The notes beneath the pieces are model-generated. The model was not told where the DNA came from, did no database searches, and saw nothing but the letters and a program-made list of their open reading frames with translations. A stretch of 5,903 nucleotides of DNA from Oribacterium sp. (GTDB taxonomy: Bacteria > Bacillota_A > Clostridia > Lachnospirales > Lachnospiraceae), in the NCBI GenBank assembly GCA_017940955.1, contig JAGAXP010000047.1:1-5903 (forward strand), written 5' to 3'. Below are positions 1 to 5,726 of the stretch, piece by piece. Position numbers and translations under genes: made by a program. Every line of letters begins with the position of its first letter. Positions within the stretch are counted from its first letter, which is position 1.

Positions 1-878
1 CAAGACTTCTCATGCCATTGGTATTTGCAGCTGCCATGGGCGGAAACCTGTCACTTATCGGTGCCCCGGGAAATATGATCGCTCAGTCAACACTTGAGCC
101 CATCGGATTAAAATTTGGCTTTTTCGAGTATGCCATCGTCGGCTTACCGATACTCATCGCAGGAATCGTTTTCTACGCGACTGTCGGTTACAAGCTCCTT
201 CCAAATCATGATACTGTCAATGACGATTCAATTTTTAATGATACACAGGATTTCAGTAGTGTACCTCAGTGGAAGAAGACTCTTTCACTTGTAATCCTTG
301 TGGCAACACTTCTCGGAATGATCTTTGAAGATCAGATCGGTATCAAGCTTTGTATCACTGGATGTATCGGCGCCATTCTTCTCATTATTACCGGTGTTAT
401 TTCAGAGAACAACGCACTTAAGTCCATCGATCTGAAGACCATTTTCCTTTTTGGCGGAACTTTATCACTGGCAGAAGCCTTGGATAAAACAGGAGCAGGA
501 GAAATGATTGCCAATGCTGTTATCAATGCTCTCGGCGCTAATCCTTCACCGATGCTTCTCACCTTTGTAGTTTTCATTCTTTGCTGTATCATGACAAACT
601 TCATGTCAAACACTGCAACCACAGCATTGATGGCACCTATTTGTCTTTCTATTGCACAAGGTATGGGGGCAGATCCCAGAGCAGTACTTATGGCCTGCGT
701 TATAGGCGGATCCTGTGCTTATGCAACACCTATCGGAATGCCTGCAAACACAATGGTTGTAGGTGCCGGTGGATACAAGTTCAATGATTACGTAAAGGCT
801 GGTTTGCCTCTTATTGTGATCGCAACCATAGTAAGCATGATCATCCTGCCTATAGCATTCCCGTTCTTCCCGGGTTGA
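1..878 (+). CDS. SLC13/DASS-family anion transporter, C-terminal part (5' end outside window)
   Basis: This is an inner-membrane secondary transporter of the divalent anion:Na+ symporter family, which moves dicarboxylates, tricarboxylates or sulfate. The frame is open from base 3, so the ATG at 12 is internal; about 290 residues are visible and roughly 180-200 N-terminal residues are missing compared with E. coli TtdT. Counting from that Met, residues 10-21 carry the GGNLSLIGAPGN signature that follows the first SNT site. Residues 148-160 carry FGGTLSLAEALDK, residues 199-210 the second substrate/Na+-binding motif SNTATTALMAPI, and residues 238-250 ATPIGMPANTMVV before a last hydrophobic helix. 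At least six hydrophobic segments are visible. It lies 160 bases upstream of ttdA on the same strand, so tartrate uptake, perhaps in exchange for succinate as with TtdT, is the likely job. That specificity is inferred from context; the family assignment is clear from the motifs. Confidence 0.9.
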   Translation, partial: RLLMPLVFAAAMGGNLSLIGAPGNMIAQSTLEPIGLKFGFFEYAIVGLPILIAGIVFYATVGYKLLPNHDTVNDDSIFNDTQDFSSVPQWKKTLSLVILVATLLGMIFEDQIGIKLCITGCIGAILLIITGVISENNALKSIDLKTIFLFGGTLSLAEALDKTGAGEMIANAVINALGANPSPMLLTFVVFILCCIMTNFMSNTATTALMAPICLSIAQGMGADPRAVLMACVIGGSCAYATPIGMPANTMVVGAGGYKFNDYVKAGLPLIVIATIVSMIILPIAFPFFPG

Positions 879-1038
879 TGATCCGTTGAAAAATATAAAT
901 CGGTTGAATTGAGATAGCTTGAGCTGATGCAGTTCAGCCGTGAGAAAAGCATTATCAAGAAATAAGCATCATACATTAAGTAATGAGTTTATTTATAGAT
1001 TCAAGTTGAGTTTTCTTTTTGAAAGGAGATTTTAAGTT

Positions 1039-1947
1039 ATGTCTAACGAAGCACAGGTTAAAAGATTAACCGATATCATGTCACAGTTTGTCGGATTCAC
1101 AGCCAAAAAGCTGCCTGACGACGTCATTGCAAAGCTCGAGGAGCTCCGCGACAAGGAAACAAGTCCTATGACCAAGGTCATCTACGATACCATGTTCCGT
1201 AACCAGGAGCTTGCTGTAAAGCTGGATCGTCCGTCCTGCCAGGATACAGGCGTTCTTCAGTTCTGGGTTAAGTGTGGTACCAGATTCCCCCTTATCGATG
1301 ACCTTGAGGGACTTCTCAAGGAGGCTGTGATCGATTCAACCATCAAGACTCCCCTTCGACACAACTCTGTGGAGACATTTGACGAATACAACACAGGTAA
1401 GAATGTTGGAAAGGGCACTCCGACCGTATGGTGGGATATCGTTCCAAACTCAGACACCTGCGAGATTTATACTTACATGGCAGGCGGCGGTTGTACCCTT
1501 CCGGGTAATGCTACCGTCCTGATGCCTGGTGAAGGCTACGAGGGTGTTACCAAGTTTGTACTTGACAGAATGACAACCTATGGACTCAATGCCTGTCCTC
1601 CACTCCTTGTGGGCGTAGGTGTTGCAACCTCTGTTGAAACCGCTGCTCTTAACTCAAAGAAGGCTCTTATGAGATCTGTTGGATCACACAATGAGAATGC
1701 CAATGCAGCAAAGATGGAAAAGCTTCTGGAGGACGGAATCAATGCCATCGGACTGGGGCCTCAGGGAATGGGTGGAAACTATTCAGTAATGGGCGTAAAT
1801 ATCGAAAACACAGCCCGTCATCCGTCCGCAATCGGTGTTGCGGTTAATGTAGGCTGCTGGAGCCACAGAAGAGGACACATCGTATTCGATAAGGACCTCA
1901 ATTTCACAGTAGACACACATACAGGTTTTGAATATAAAGAAGCCTAA
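1039..1947 (+). CDS. ttdA: L(+)-tartrate dehydratase, alpha subunit
   Basis: This is the cytoplasmic Fe-S subunit of L(+)-tartrate dehydratase, which removes water from L-tartrate to give oxaloacetate in anaerobes. Its 302 residues match the length of E. coli TtdA (about 303) and the similarity runs end to end. Three cysteines sit where the class I hydro-lyase [4Fe-4S] ligands are expected: C67 in CQDTG, C186 in NACPP and C273 in GCWSHRRG. Other family landmarks are PLRHNSVE (105-112), AGGGCTLPG (148-156) and GPQGMGGN (240-247). AGGGCTLPG is the TtdA form; class I fumarases have a GGGSEN-type motif here, so tartrate dehydratase is preferred over fumarase. The start is supported by GAAAGGAG at 1021-1028, 10 bases ahead of the ATG. 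ttdB follows after 107 bases and supplies the second half of the enzyme. The cluster should be oxygen-sensitive. I saw no truncation or missing ligand. Confidence 0.96.
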   Translation: MSNEAQVKRLTDIMSQFVGFTAKKLPDDVIAKLEELRDKETSPMTKVIYDTMFRNQELAVKLDRPSCQDTGVLQFWVKCGTRFPLIDDLEGLLKEAVIDSTIKTPLRHNSVETFDEYNTGKNVGKGTPTVWWDIVPNSDTCEIYTYMAGGGCTLPGNATVLMPGEGYEGVTKFVLDRMTTYGLNACPPLLVGVGVATSVETAALNSKKALMRSVGSHNENANAAKMEKLLEDGINAIGLGPQGMGGNYSVMGVNIENTARHPSAIGVAVNVGCWSHRRGHIVFDKDLNFTVDTHTGFEYKEA

Positions 1948-2054
1948 TATAATCAAAACTGTTTGTATATACTCACATTTGACCGGATTGCGAGAGTGGT
2001 CCAAAACAGGTTAGATGTTCATATAACGATTGTTAGAATAAAAGGAGGCAGTCA
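1948..2054 (+). other. ttdA-ttdB spacer with a possible hairpin
   Basis: The 107-base gap is unusually long for two subunits of one enzyme. TTTGACC at 1978-1984 can pair with GGTCCAAA at 1998-2005 if one C is bulged, leaving a 13-base loop. Outside it, AACTGTTT near 1967-1974 can pair with AAACAGGTT near 2004-2012, also with one bulge. No U-tract follows, so this does not look like a terminator. It could be an RNA processing or stabilising element, or chance folding of A/T-rich DNA. The ttdB ribosome binding site AAAGGAGG lies at its end. Confidence 0.3.
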
Positions 2055-2684
2055 ATGTCAGTTGAAATAAAAGATGGAAAGAAAATACTGGTTACACCTG
2101 TTAGTGCAGAGGATTTAAAGGACATTCATATCGGAGATATAGTTTACCTTTCAGGTGATCTTACAACCTGTCGCGACGTGGCCCACAGAAGAGTAGTGGA
2201 AGAGGGAAGACAGATTCCTGTTGATGTAAGAAACTGCGGCATCCTTCATGCAGGACCAATCATCAGACCACTCGGAGATGACAAGTATGAGATGGTTTCC
2301 GTAGGACCTACAACCTCCATGCGTATGGAGAAGTTTGAGTATGAGTTCGTTAAGGAGACAGGTGTCAGAGTTATCGTCGGTAAGGGCGGAATGAAGGAGA
2401 ATACAGCGGCAGCCTGCAAAGATTTCGGCGCTATCCATTGTGTATTTCCTGCGGGAAATGCAGTTGTTGCGGCAGTTGAAGTAAAGGAAATCGTTGAAGC
2501 GCAGTGGAAGGATCTCGGCATGCCTGAGACATTATGGCACTGCCACGTAGAAGAGTTTGGACCTCTGATCGTATCCATCGATTCCTATGGAAAGAATTAT
2601 TTCGAGGAGAAAAAAGTGGAGTACAACAAGAAAAAGGATGAACAGGTAGAGATCATCTCAAAGCAGGTTGGATTCATAAAATAA
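2055..2684 (+). CDS. ttdB: L(+)-tartrate dehydratase, beta subunit
   Basis: This is the partner of TtdA and supplies the second half of the active site of the heteromeric tartrate dehydratase. The 209-residue protein aligns with E. coli TtdB (201) over nearly all its length; the extra residues are mainly at the N-terminus. Visible landmarks are the TCRDVAHRR segment (38-46), HAGPIIR (65-71), SVGPTTSMRM (82-91), VGKGGM (108-113), FPAG (131-134) and EEFGPLIVSIDSYG near 166-179. By analogy with the structurally known class I fumarase, R40, D41, H44 and K110 are probable substrate-binding or catalytic residues. The PTTSMRM form is typical of TtdB; fumarase beta domains have a different residue pattern here. 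AAAGGAGG at about 2041-2048 precedes the ATG by about six bases and fixes the start. It is last in the transporter-ttdA-ttdB cluster and is followed by a hairpin at 2805-2867. Confidence 0.96.
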   Translation: MSVEIKDGKKILVTPVSAEDLKDIHIGDIVYLSGDLTTCRDVAHRRVVEEGRQIPVDVRNCGILHAGPIIRPLGDDKYEMVSVGPTTSMRMEKFEYEFVKETGVRVIVGKGGMKENTAAACKDFGAIHCVFPAGNAVVAAVEVKEIVEAQWKDLGMPETLWHCHVEEFGPLIVSIDSYGKNYFEEKKVEYNKKKDEQVEIISKQVGFIK

Positions 2685-2801
2685 TACACGACTATAAGAT
2701 TTTCCCAACAATATCTCAGAGAAATGCTCTCGATGGTGAAAAACTTCCCGGGATACACATATATTATAAAGATTTCATAGTTCAAAAAGGATATATCACT
2801 C

Positions 2802-2870
2802 AAAAAACACCAAGAATACTCCCTTCCGGATATCGAAAGAATCCGGTGGGGAGTATTCTCGGTGTTTAAT
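2802..2870 (+). terminator. Long hairpin after ttdB, probable terminator
   Basis: Arms 2805-2823 and 2849-2867 pair over 19 positions with one mismatch (A2812 against C2860). Above them an inner stem pairs CCGGAT (2826-2831) with ATCCGG (2841-2846) around a nine-base loop. It lies 120 bases after the ttdB stop and before the promoter of the next gene, which fits a transcription stop for the tartrate cluster. On the plus strand the tail is only TTTAATC. On the minus strand the mismatch becomes G-U and six U residues follow, so the element may work in both directions or mainly in reverse. Confidence 0.6.
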
Positions 2871-2928
2871 CTAAGTCCACAATAAGTGTATACTAAGATA
2901 AAAAACATACGGTTGTTACTCATCAGTT

Positions 2929-2957
2929 TTAACAAAAACAGTATAATTAAGTATAAT
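2929..2957 (+). promoter_or_regulatory. Sigma70/SigA-type promoter for the DUF1622 gene
   Basis: TTAACA at 2929-2934 (five of six matches to TTGACA) is followed after exactly 17 bases by a perfect TATAAT at 2952-2957. Transcription would begin near 2964, leaving a leader of about 50 bases before the ATG at 3018. Another TATAAT at 2975-2980 lacks a convincing -35 box. Placed between the ttdB hairpin and this gene, it implies independent transcription. Confidence 0.72.
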
Positions 2958-3017
2958 GTGAATTGATTATCGTTTATAATGTAAGACATAGCTTATGAAA
3001 AAAGGGGAACATGAATT

Positions 3018-3371
3018 ATGGAATCTTTGATTTCGGTACTTGATTTTTTACTTGAGAATGTTGTTGCGGTATGTACTATCCTGCTTGAAATGGTAGGAAT
3101 CCTGGTACTTGTTTCGACTGCAGTTAAATGCTTTTTAAGATGGCTCAATCATGACCGGCATGTGCGTCTGGATCTTGCAGAAGGTATCGCTCTGGCTCTT
3201 GAGTTTAAGATGGGCGGAGAGGTTCTCCGTACAGTTGTTGTCCGTGAGTGGAGAGAGCTTGGGATACTTGGCGCGATAATCATCCTCAGAGGACTTCTTA
3301 CCTTCCTTATCCATTGGGAGATAAAGAACGAGAAGAAGGATTTGCTGGAAGTTAAAACAAAAGAAGAATAA
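3018..3371 (+). CDS. DUF1622 family small membrane protein
   Basis: This 117-residue protein of unknown function resembles the DUF1622 family, small integral membrane proteins of about this length. Three hydrophobic stretches are visible: residues about 14-41, about 53-74 (amphipathic, with AEGIALALEF) and about 82-100 (LGILGAIIILRGLLTFLIHW). The segment between the second and third has the family-like pattern LRTVVVREWRELG (70-82), with R71, R91 and the W100/E101 pair as likely conserved charged or aromatic positions. The C-terminus (102-117) is highly charged and probably cytoplasmic. AAAGGGG at 3001-3007 lies 10 bases before the ATG. An ATG at 3011 is out of frame. It has its own promoter (2929-2957) and terminator (3383-3418), so it looks monocistronic and the neighbours give no hint about function. 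The family call rests on recalled sequence pattern, not a search. Confidence 0.8.
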   Translation: MESLISVLDFLLENVVAVCTILLEMVGILVLVSTAVKCFLRWLNHDRHVRLDLAEGIALALEFKMGGEVLRTVVVREWRELGILGAIIILRGLLTFLIHWEIKNEKKDLLEVKTKEE

Positions 3372-3382
3372 AATGAGAAGAG

Positions 3383-3418
3383 AAAAGATGGGTGGTAATG
3401 TTATAACCCGTCTTTTTT
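3383..3418 (+). terminator. Intrinsic terminator of the DUF1622 gene
   Basis: AAAAGATGGGT (3383-3393) pairs with ACCCGTCTTTT (3406-3416), including one G-U pair, around a 12-base loop, and a run of six T covers 3413-3418. It begins 12 bases after the stop codon, a classic Rho-independent layout on the plus strand. Confidence 0.85.
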
Positions 3419-3454
3419 ACTCAGCAGATAAATCATCAGATAACTTAAACAGAC

Positions 3455-3491
3455 GATCCCCGGAGTAAACAAATCCGTTACTCCGGGGATC
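3455..3491. terminator. Perfect 14-bp inverted repeat between convergent genes
   Basis: GATCCCCGGAGTAA (3455-3468) and TTACTCCGGGGATC (3478-3491) are perfect reverse complements around a nine-base loop. It sits between the plus-strand DUF1622 gene and the end of the minus-strand PPK2 gene, so a bidirectional terminator is the simplest reading. Neither side has a strong U-tract (plus tail ATTTATATT, minus tail GTCTGTTTAAG), so an RNA 3'-end stabilising hairpin is also possible. Confidence 0.55.
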
Positions 3492-3596
3492 ATTTATATT
3501 GAACCTACAATTCTTTTCTATTAAATTTTGGTCAGTCTCCTAATCTATAAACGAGTGTTTTCAGTCGTCTATATCTGATTAACTGTTACGATTAAC

Positions 3597-3615
3597 TCAA
3601 TTGCTAAGCAATTGA
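3597..3615. repeat. Short palindrome just past the PPK2 stop codon
   Basis: TCAATTGCTAAGCAATTGA is a palindrome with nine-base arms and one central base. It starts 18 bases beyond the stop codon of the minus-strand gene. Two direct copies of GATTAAC lie beside it at 3577-3583 and 3590-3596. The tight centre makes a weak RNA hairpin and no U-tract follows on the minus strand, so its role (terminator remnant, protein site or chance) is open. Confidence 0.4.
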
Positions 3616-3632
3616 TACGGAAAAATATGGTT

Positions 3633-5111
3633 TTATTTAGCTTCTTTAAGCTTCTTTTCCATTGCGGCGCAAATGGTCTTAAGGGCCTTGATTCGGGCAT
3701 ACTTCTTGTCATTGGACTCAAGGATATGCCAGGGAGCATAAGTTGTGCTGGTCTTCGCTATCATCTCATCAACGGCCTGTTCGTAAAGATCCCATTTCTC
3801 ACGATTTCGCCAGTCTTCATCCGTGATCTTCCACTGCTTTTCGGGAGTATTCTGTCTGTCTGTAAAACGTGCAAGCTGAGTATCCTTATCTATATGGATC
3901 CAGAATTTTACGATTACAGCGCCCCAGTCACTTAGCTCCTTCTCGAACTCATTTAATTCATTGTAGGCACGCTGCCAGTCATTTTCTGAACAGAAGCCCT
4001 CCAGACGCTCTACCATAACGCGCCCGTACCAGGTTCTGTCGAAAATAGCGATATGACCGGTCTTGGGAAGCCTTGTCCAGAAACGCCACAGGTGATGGCG
4101 GCTCTTTTCGAAGGGTTTCGGACTTGCTATAGGATGAACGATGTAGCCTCTCGGGTCAAGAGCAGCCGTGATACGCTTGATATTGCCACCCTTTCCCGCA
4201 GCATCCCAGCCTTCATAGGCGATAATTACCGGAATATGTTTACGATAGCAGGCATTGTTCAGATTCCTTAATTTAAGCTGGAGCTCTTTAAGCTGAGTCT
4301 TGTAATCTTCCTCGGAAATCGTCTTCTTAAGATCCACATCCTTAAGCTTAGGCATTCGCTTCAGCGGGAATATGTTCTGAATGAGAGGTACAGTCAGGGT
4401 ATGGTTTTTAAGGGCAATGTCTATTCCGGCAACTATAGTCTCCATTACCTGAAGTTCAGCCCATTTTCTGGATTTTGCATCAATGACATTCCAGGGGATA
4501 GTGGAGGTGTGAGTTTCCTCAAGGAATCTGTCGTAAACTTTATAGCACTCATCATAATGTTCGTTTTCCCACGTATCGAAGGAGTTAACCTGCCATGCGG
4601 TATCCTTGTCTTCAGCGAGTGTCTCGAGGCGCTTTGTCTGCTCCTTGTGACTTATGTGAAGGAAGAATTTCAACACCAGGTATCCGTTATCTGTGAGTGA
4701 ACGTTCGAATCTCAGGATACTGCCGATGCGGTTTTTGTAATCACGCTTTGATATCTTGTCAAACAGAATATCTTTGGTAATCTCACTCATCCAGCCCATA
4801 TCAAGGAACTTGAACTGACCGGCTTCCGGAATCTCAGTAAAATACCTTGCAAGGAATGGCTTCCTCAGTTCTTCGGTGGTGGGATCCTTCATTGAAACTG
4901 CAGAGAAAAATCTGGGATCAAGGTTCTTGATTACCTGACCGAGAACAGTGCCCTTTCCGGCTGCTCCCCAACCTTCTAAAAGTATAAATACGGGAAGCTT
5001 ACTGTCCTTCATGAGAAGCTGCTGCTCCGAAAGACGCTGGTGAGCGACGGCCAGACGCTGTTTTATTTCATCGGACTCCGGTTTTGGAATGGAATTATAA
5101 TTGTCAATCAT
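3633..5111 (-). CDS. pap: Two-domain PPK2: polyphosphate:AMP phosphotransferase
   Basis: This cytoplasmic enzyme is expected to transfer phosphate from polyphosphate to AMP, giving ADP. At 492 residues with two fused PPK2 domains it has the layout of the polyphosphate:AMP phosphotransferases (about 470-500 residues). The N-terminal domain (about 13-235) has a P-loop GWGAAGKGT (47-55) lacking the usual Asp, and FLDMGWMSE (102-110) where active domains have a DRxWY motif, so it is probably structural. The C-terminal domain (about 265-490) keeps GWDAAGKGG (301-309, with D303 and K307), FDRTWYGRVMVERLEGF (357-373) and the lid segment with TDRQ and KQWKITDEDW. AAAAAGGAG on the minus strand (5121-5129) lies nine bases before the ATG. 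No polyphosphate kinase 1 gene or other polyphosphate gene is visible nearby. It converges with the DUF1622 gene. A GDP or CDP kinase role is less likely for this two-domain type. Confidence 0.92.
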   Translation of the reverse strand: MIDNYNSIPKPESDEIKQRLAVAHQRLSEQQLLMKDSKLPVFILLEGWGAAGKGTVLGQVIKNLDPRFFSAVSMKDPTTEELRKPFLARYFTEIPEAGQFKFLDMGWMSEITKDILFDKISKRDYKNRIGSILRFERSLTDNGYLVLKFFLHISHKEQTKRLETLAEDKDTAWQVNSFDTWENEHYDECYKVYDRFLEETHTSTIPWNVIDAKSRKWAELQVMETIVAGIDIALKNHTLTVPLIQNIFPLKRMPKLKDVDLKKTISEEDYKTQLKELQLKLRNLNNACYRKHIPVIIAYEGWDAAGKGGNIKRITAALDPRGYIVHPIASPKPFEKSRHHLWRFWTRLPKTGHIAIFDRTWYGRVMVERLEGFCSENDWQRAYNELNEFEKELSDWGAVIVKFWIHIDKDTQLARFTDRQNTPEKQWKITDEDWRNREKWDLYEQAVDEMIAKTSTTYAPWHILESNDKKYARIKALKTICAAMEKKLKEAK

Positions 5112-5309
5112 GGTTAATGTCTCCTTTTTGAACGCATGTTTTTGCCGATCATATCTGACATCCAGATGTAGATTTAATTGGCTTAATTATTGTGAAAGAT
5201 TATGTGATGTTTGGCATATCAGCCGTATTCCGAACTAAACATATATACGTTAATTTCGACAGAAAATTCGTAATTAATAAGTGTAGAAAAGAGAGAATCT
5301 TTGTGGATC

Positions 5310-5409
5310 CTTTTGAAGAGCTCAAAGCCGCGTGGCTCCCAAGATTTTCAATCTTGGGCAGATACGAAAGAAGGAACCATCTTTCGATGGTTCCCTCTTC
5401 CAACGTCTG
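5310..5409 (-). ncRNA. Candidate structured RNA upstream of the PPK2 gene
   Basis: Strong hairpins follow one another. The largest pairs 5366-5381 with 5386-5401: its core GGAACCATC/GATGGTTCC is perfect, and read on the minus strand the loop is GAAA, a stable GNRA tetraloop closed by C-G. Two A-C mismatches of the plus strand (5372/5395 and 5367/5400) become G-U pairs on the minus strand, making 16 continuous pairs; 5359-5362 and 5406-5409 add an outer stem. The next hairpin is a perfect 9-bp stem, CCCAAGATT (5338-5346) with AATCTTGGG (5350-5358). It directly abuts AGCC/GGCT (5326-5329 with 5334-5337). A weaker stem pairs 5310-5316 with 5322-5327 and overlaps the last one, so those two partly compete. 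The minus strand would place this 200-300 bases ahead of the PPK2 start, as a leader or separate small RNA. It matches no riboswitch or housekeeping RNA consensus that I recognise. Confidence 0.45.
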
Positions 5410-5494
5410 TAAGGAGATAATAAAAAAACAATGTATTATTGGCTTGATATATACGTCGGCGGATAGTTTAGATAAATAAGCTTTTTTTATAAAA

Positions 5495-5557
5495 ATTTTT
5501 CAAAAATAAAAGAACCGCTATCTTAGCTAGACGAGTTGCTAAGATACCGGCTCTTCT
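5495..5557 (-). terminator. Hairpin plus U-tract, minus-strand terminator
   Basis: TATCTTAGC (5519-5527) pairs perfectly with GCTAAGATA (5538-5546) around a 10-base loop. Beyond one C-C mismatch on the plus strand the stem continues through 5510-5517 with 5548-5555; the A-C mismatch at 5514/5551 becomes G-U on the minus strand. The minus-strand tail reads TTTATTTTTG, while the plus-strand tail is CTCTAATTAAG. It therefore most likely ends a transcript entering from the right and insulates the PPK2 unit. Confidence 0.6.
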
Positions 5558-5572
5558 CTAATTAAGTAAAAA

Positions 5573-5589
5573 GGCTGCGGTGGGGATGG
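5573..5589 (-). repeat. Inverted, diverged copy of the 19-bp repeat
   Basis: On the minus strand this reads CCATCCCCACCGCAGCC. The first 11 bases match the repeat core CCATCCCCACC found at 5739-5749 and 5777-5787 on the plus strand, and the next bases resemble the TGCGAG that follows it there with bases missing. It thus faces the tandem array about 140 bases away. The neighbouring plus strand stays G-rich to 5601. Confidence 0.5.
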
Positions 5590-5674
5590 AAGGGGTGTGG
5601 GCTCCGCATGACCTTTATAACTCTTTTTGACTACCAAAAGATTTCTTTTGTATGTCTAGATACTATCATCTTAA

Positions 5675-5703
5675 TTGTCACAATACTGTCACAAAAAGAT
5701 AAA
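5675..5703 (+). promoter_or_regulatory. Possible promoter with paired direct repeats
   Basis: TTGTCA (5675-5680, five of six matches to the -35 consensus) is followed after 17 bases by GATAAA (5698-5703, four of six). TGTCACAA occurs twice, at 5676-5683 and 5687-5694, exactly 11 bases apart, which would put two protein sites on the same DNA face. Transcription would start just before the tandem array. Low confidence, as the region is A/T-rich and no gene follows inside the window. Confidence 0.25.
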
Positions 5704-5726
5704 ATAAATTTAAGAATTAGGATTCT

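Larger units (their letters stand above)
2685..3017. other. 333-base intergenic region between ttdB and the DUF1622 gene
   Basis: No gene is supported here. The first 115 bases are A/T-rich with only weak local pairing. A long hairpin lies at 2805-2867 and a strong promoter at 2929-2957. TATAAT occurs three times, at 2942, 2952 and 2975; only the middle copy has a good -35 box at the right distance. The last bases carry the AAAGGGG ribosome binding site of the next gene. Confidence 0.7.

Noticed and set aside
923..938. GCTGA/TCAGC hairpin after the transporter gene as a terminator
   Set aside because: The stem is only five pairs and no U-tract follows.
974..985. CATTAAGTAATG palindrome upstream of ttdA as an operator
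   Set aside because: Twelve bases of A/T-rich palindrome are expected by chance, and no well-placed promoter lies beside it.
1039..2684. Class I fumarate hydratase alpha/beta subunits
   Set aside because: Same superfamily, but AGGGCTLPG and PTTSMRM as well as both subunit lengths fit TtdA/TtdB better.
2597..2989. 130-residue minus-strand frame over the end of ttdB and the intergenic hairpin
   Set aside because: It overlaps a real gene in antisense, crosses the hairpin and promoter, and has low-complexity Leu/Phe/Ile-rich sequence typical of A/T-rich shadows.
3612..3935. Plus-strand frames inside the PPK2 gene (also 4053-4271 and 4401-4700)
   Set aside because: They are antisense to a clearly conserved protein and lack their own start signals.
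5300..5410. tRNA, T-box leader or known riboswitch
   Set aside because: There is no cloverleaf, no acceptor or T-arm consensus, no T-box GGTGG motif, and no riboswitch core sequence that I recognise.
5431..5466. 11-residue peptide frame (MYYWLDIYVGG) after an AAGGAG
   Set aside because: The 14-base spacing from AAGGAG is too long, and such a short frame is easily chance. No exporter or receptor gene is nearby.
5192..5479. 95-residue plus-strand reading frame starting at GTG
   Set aside because: It has no ribosome binding site, runs straight through perfect hairpins, and its translation resembles no family I know.
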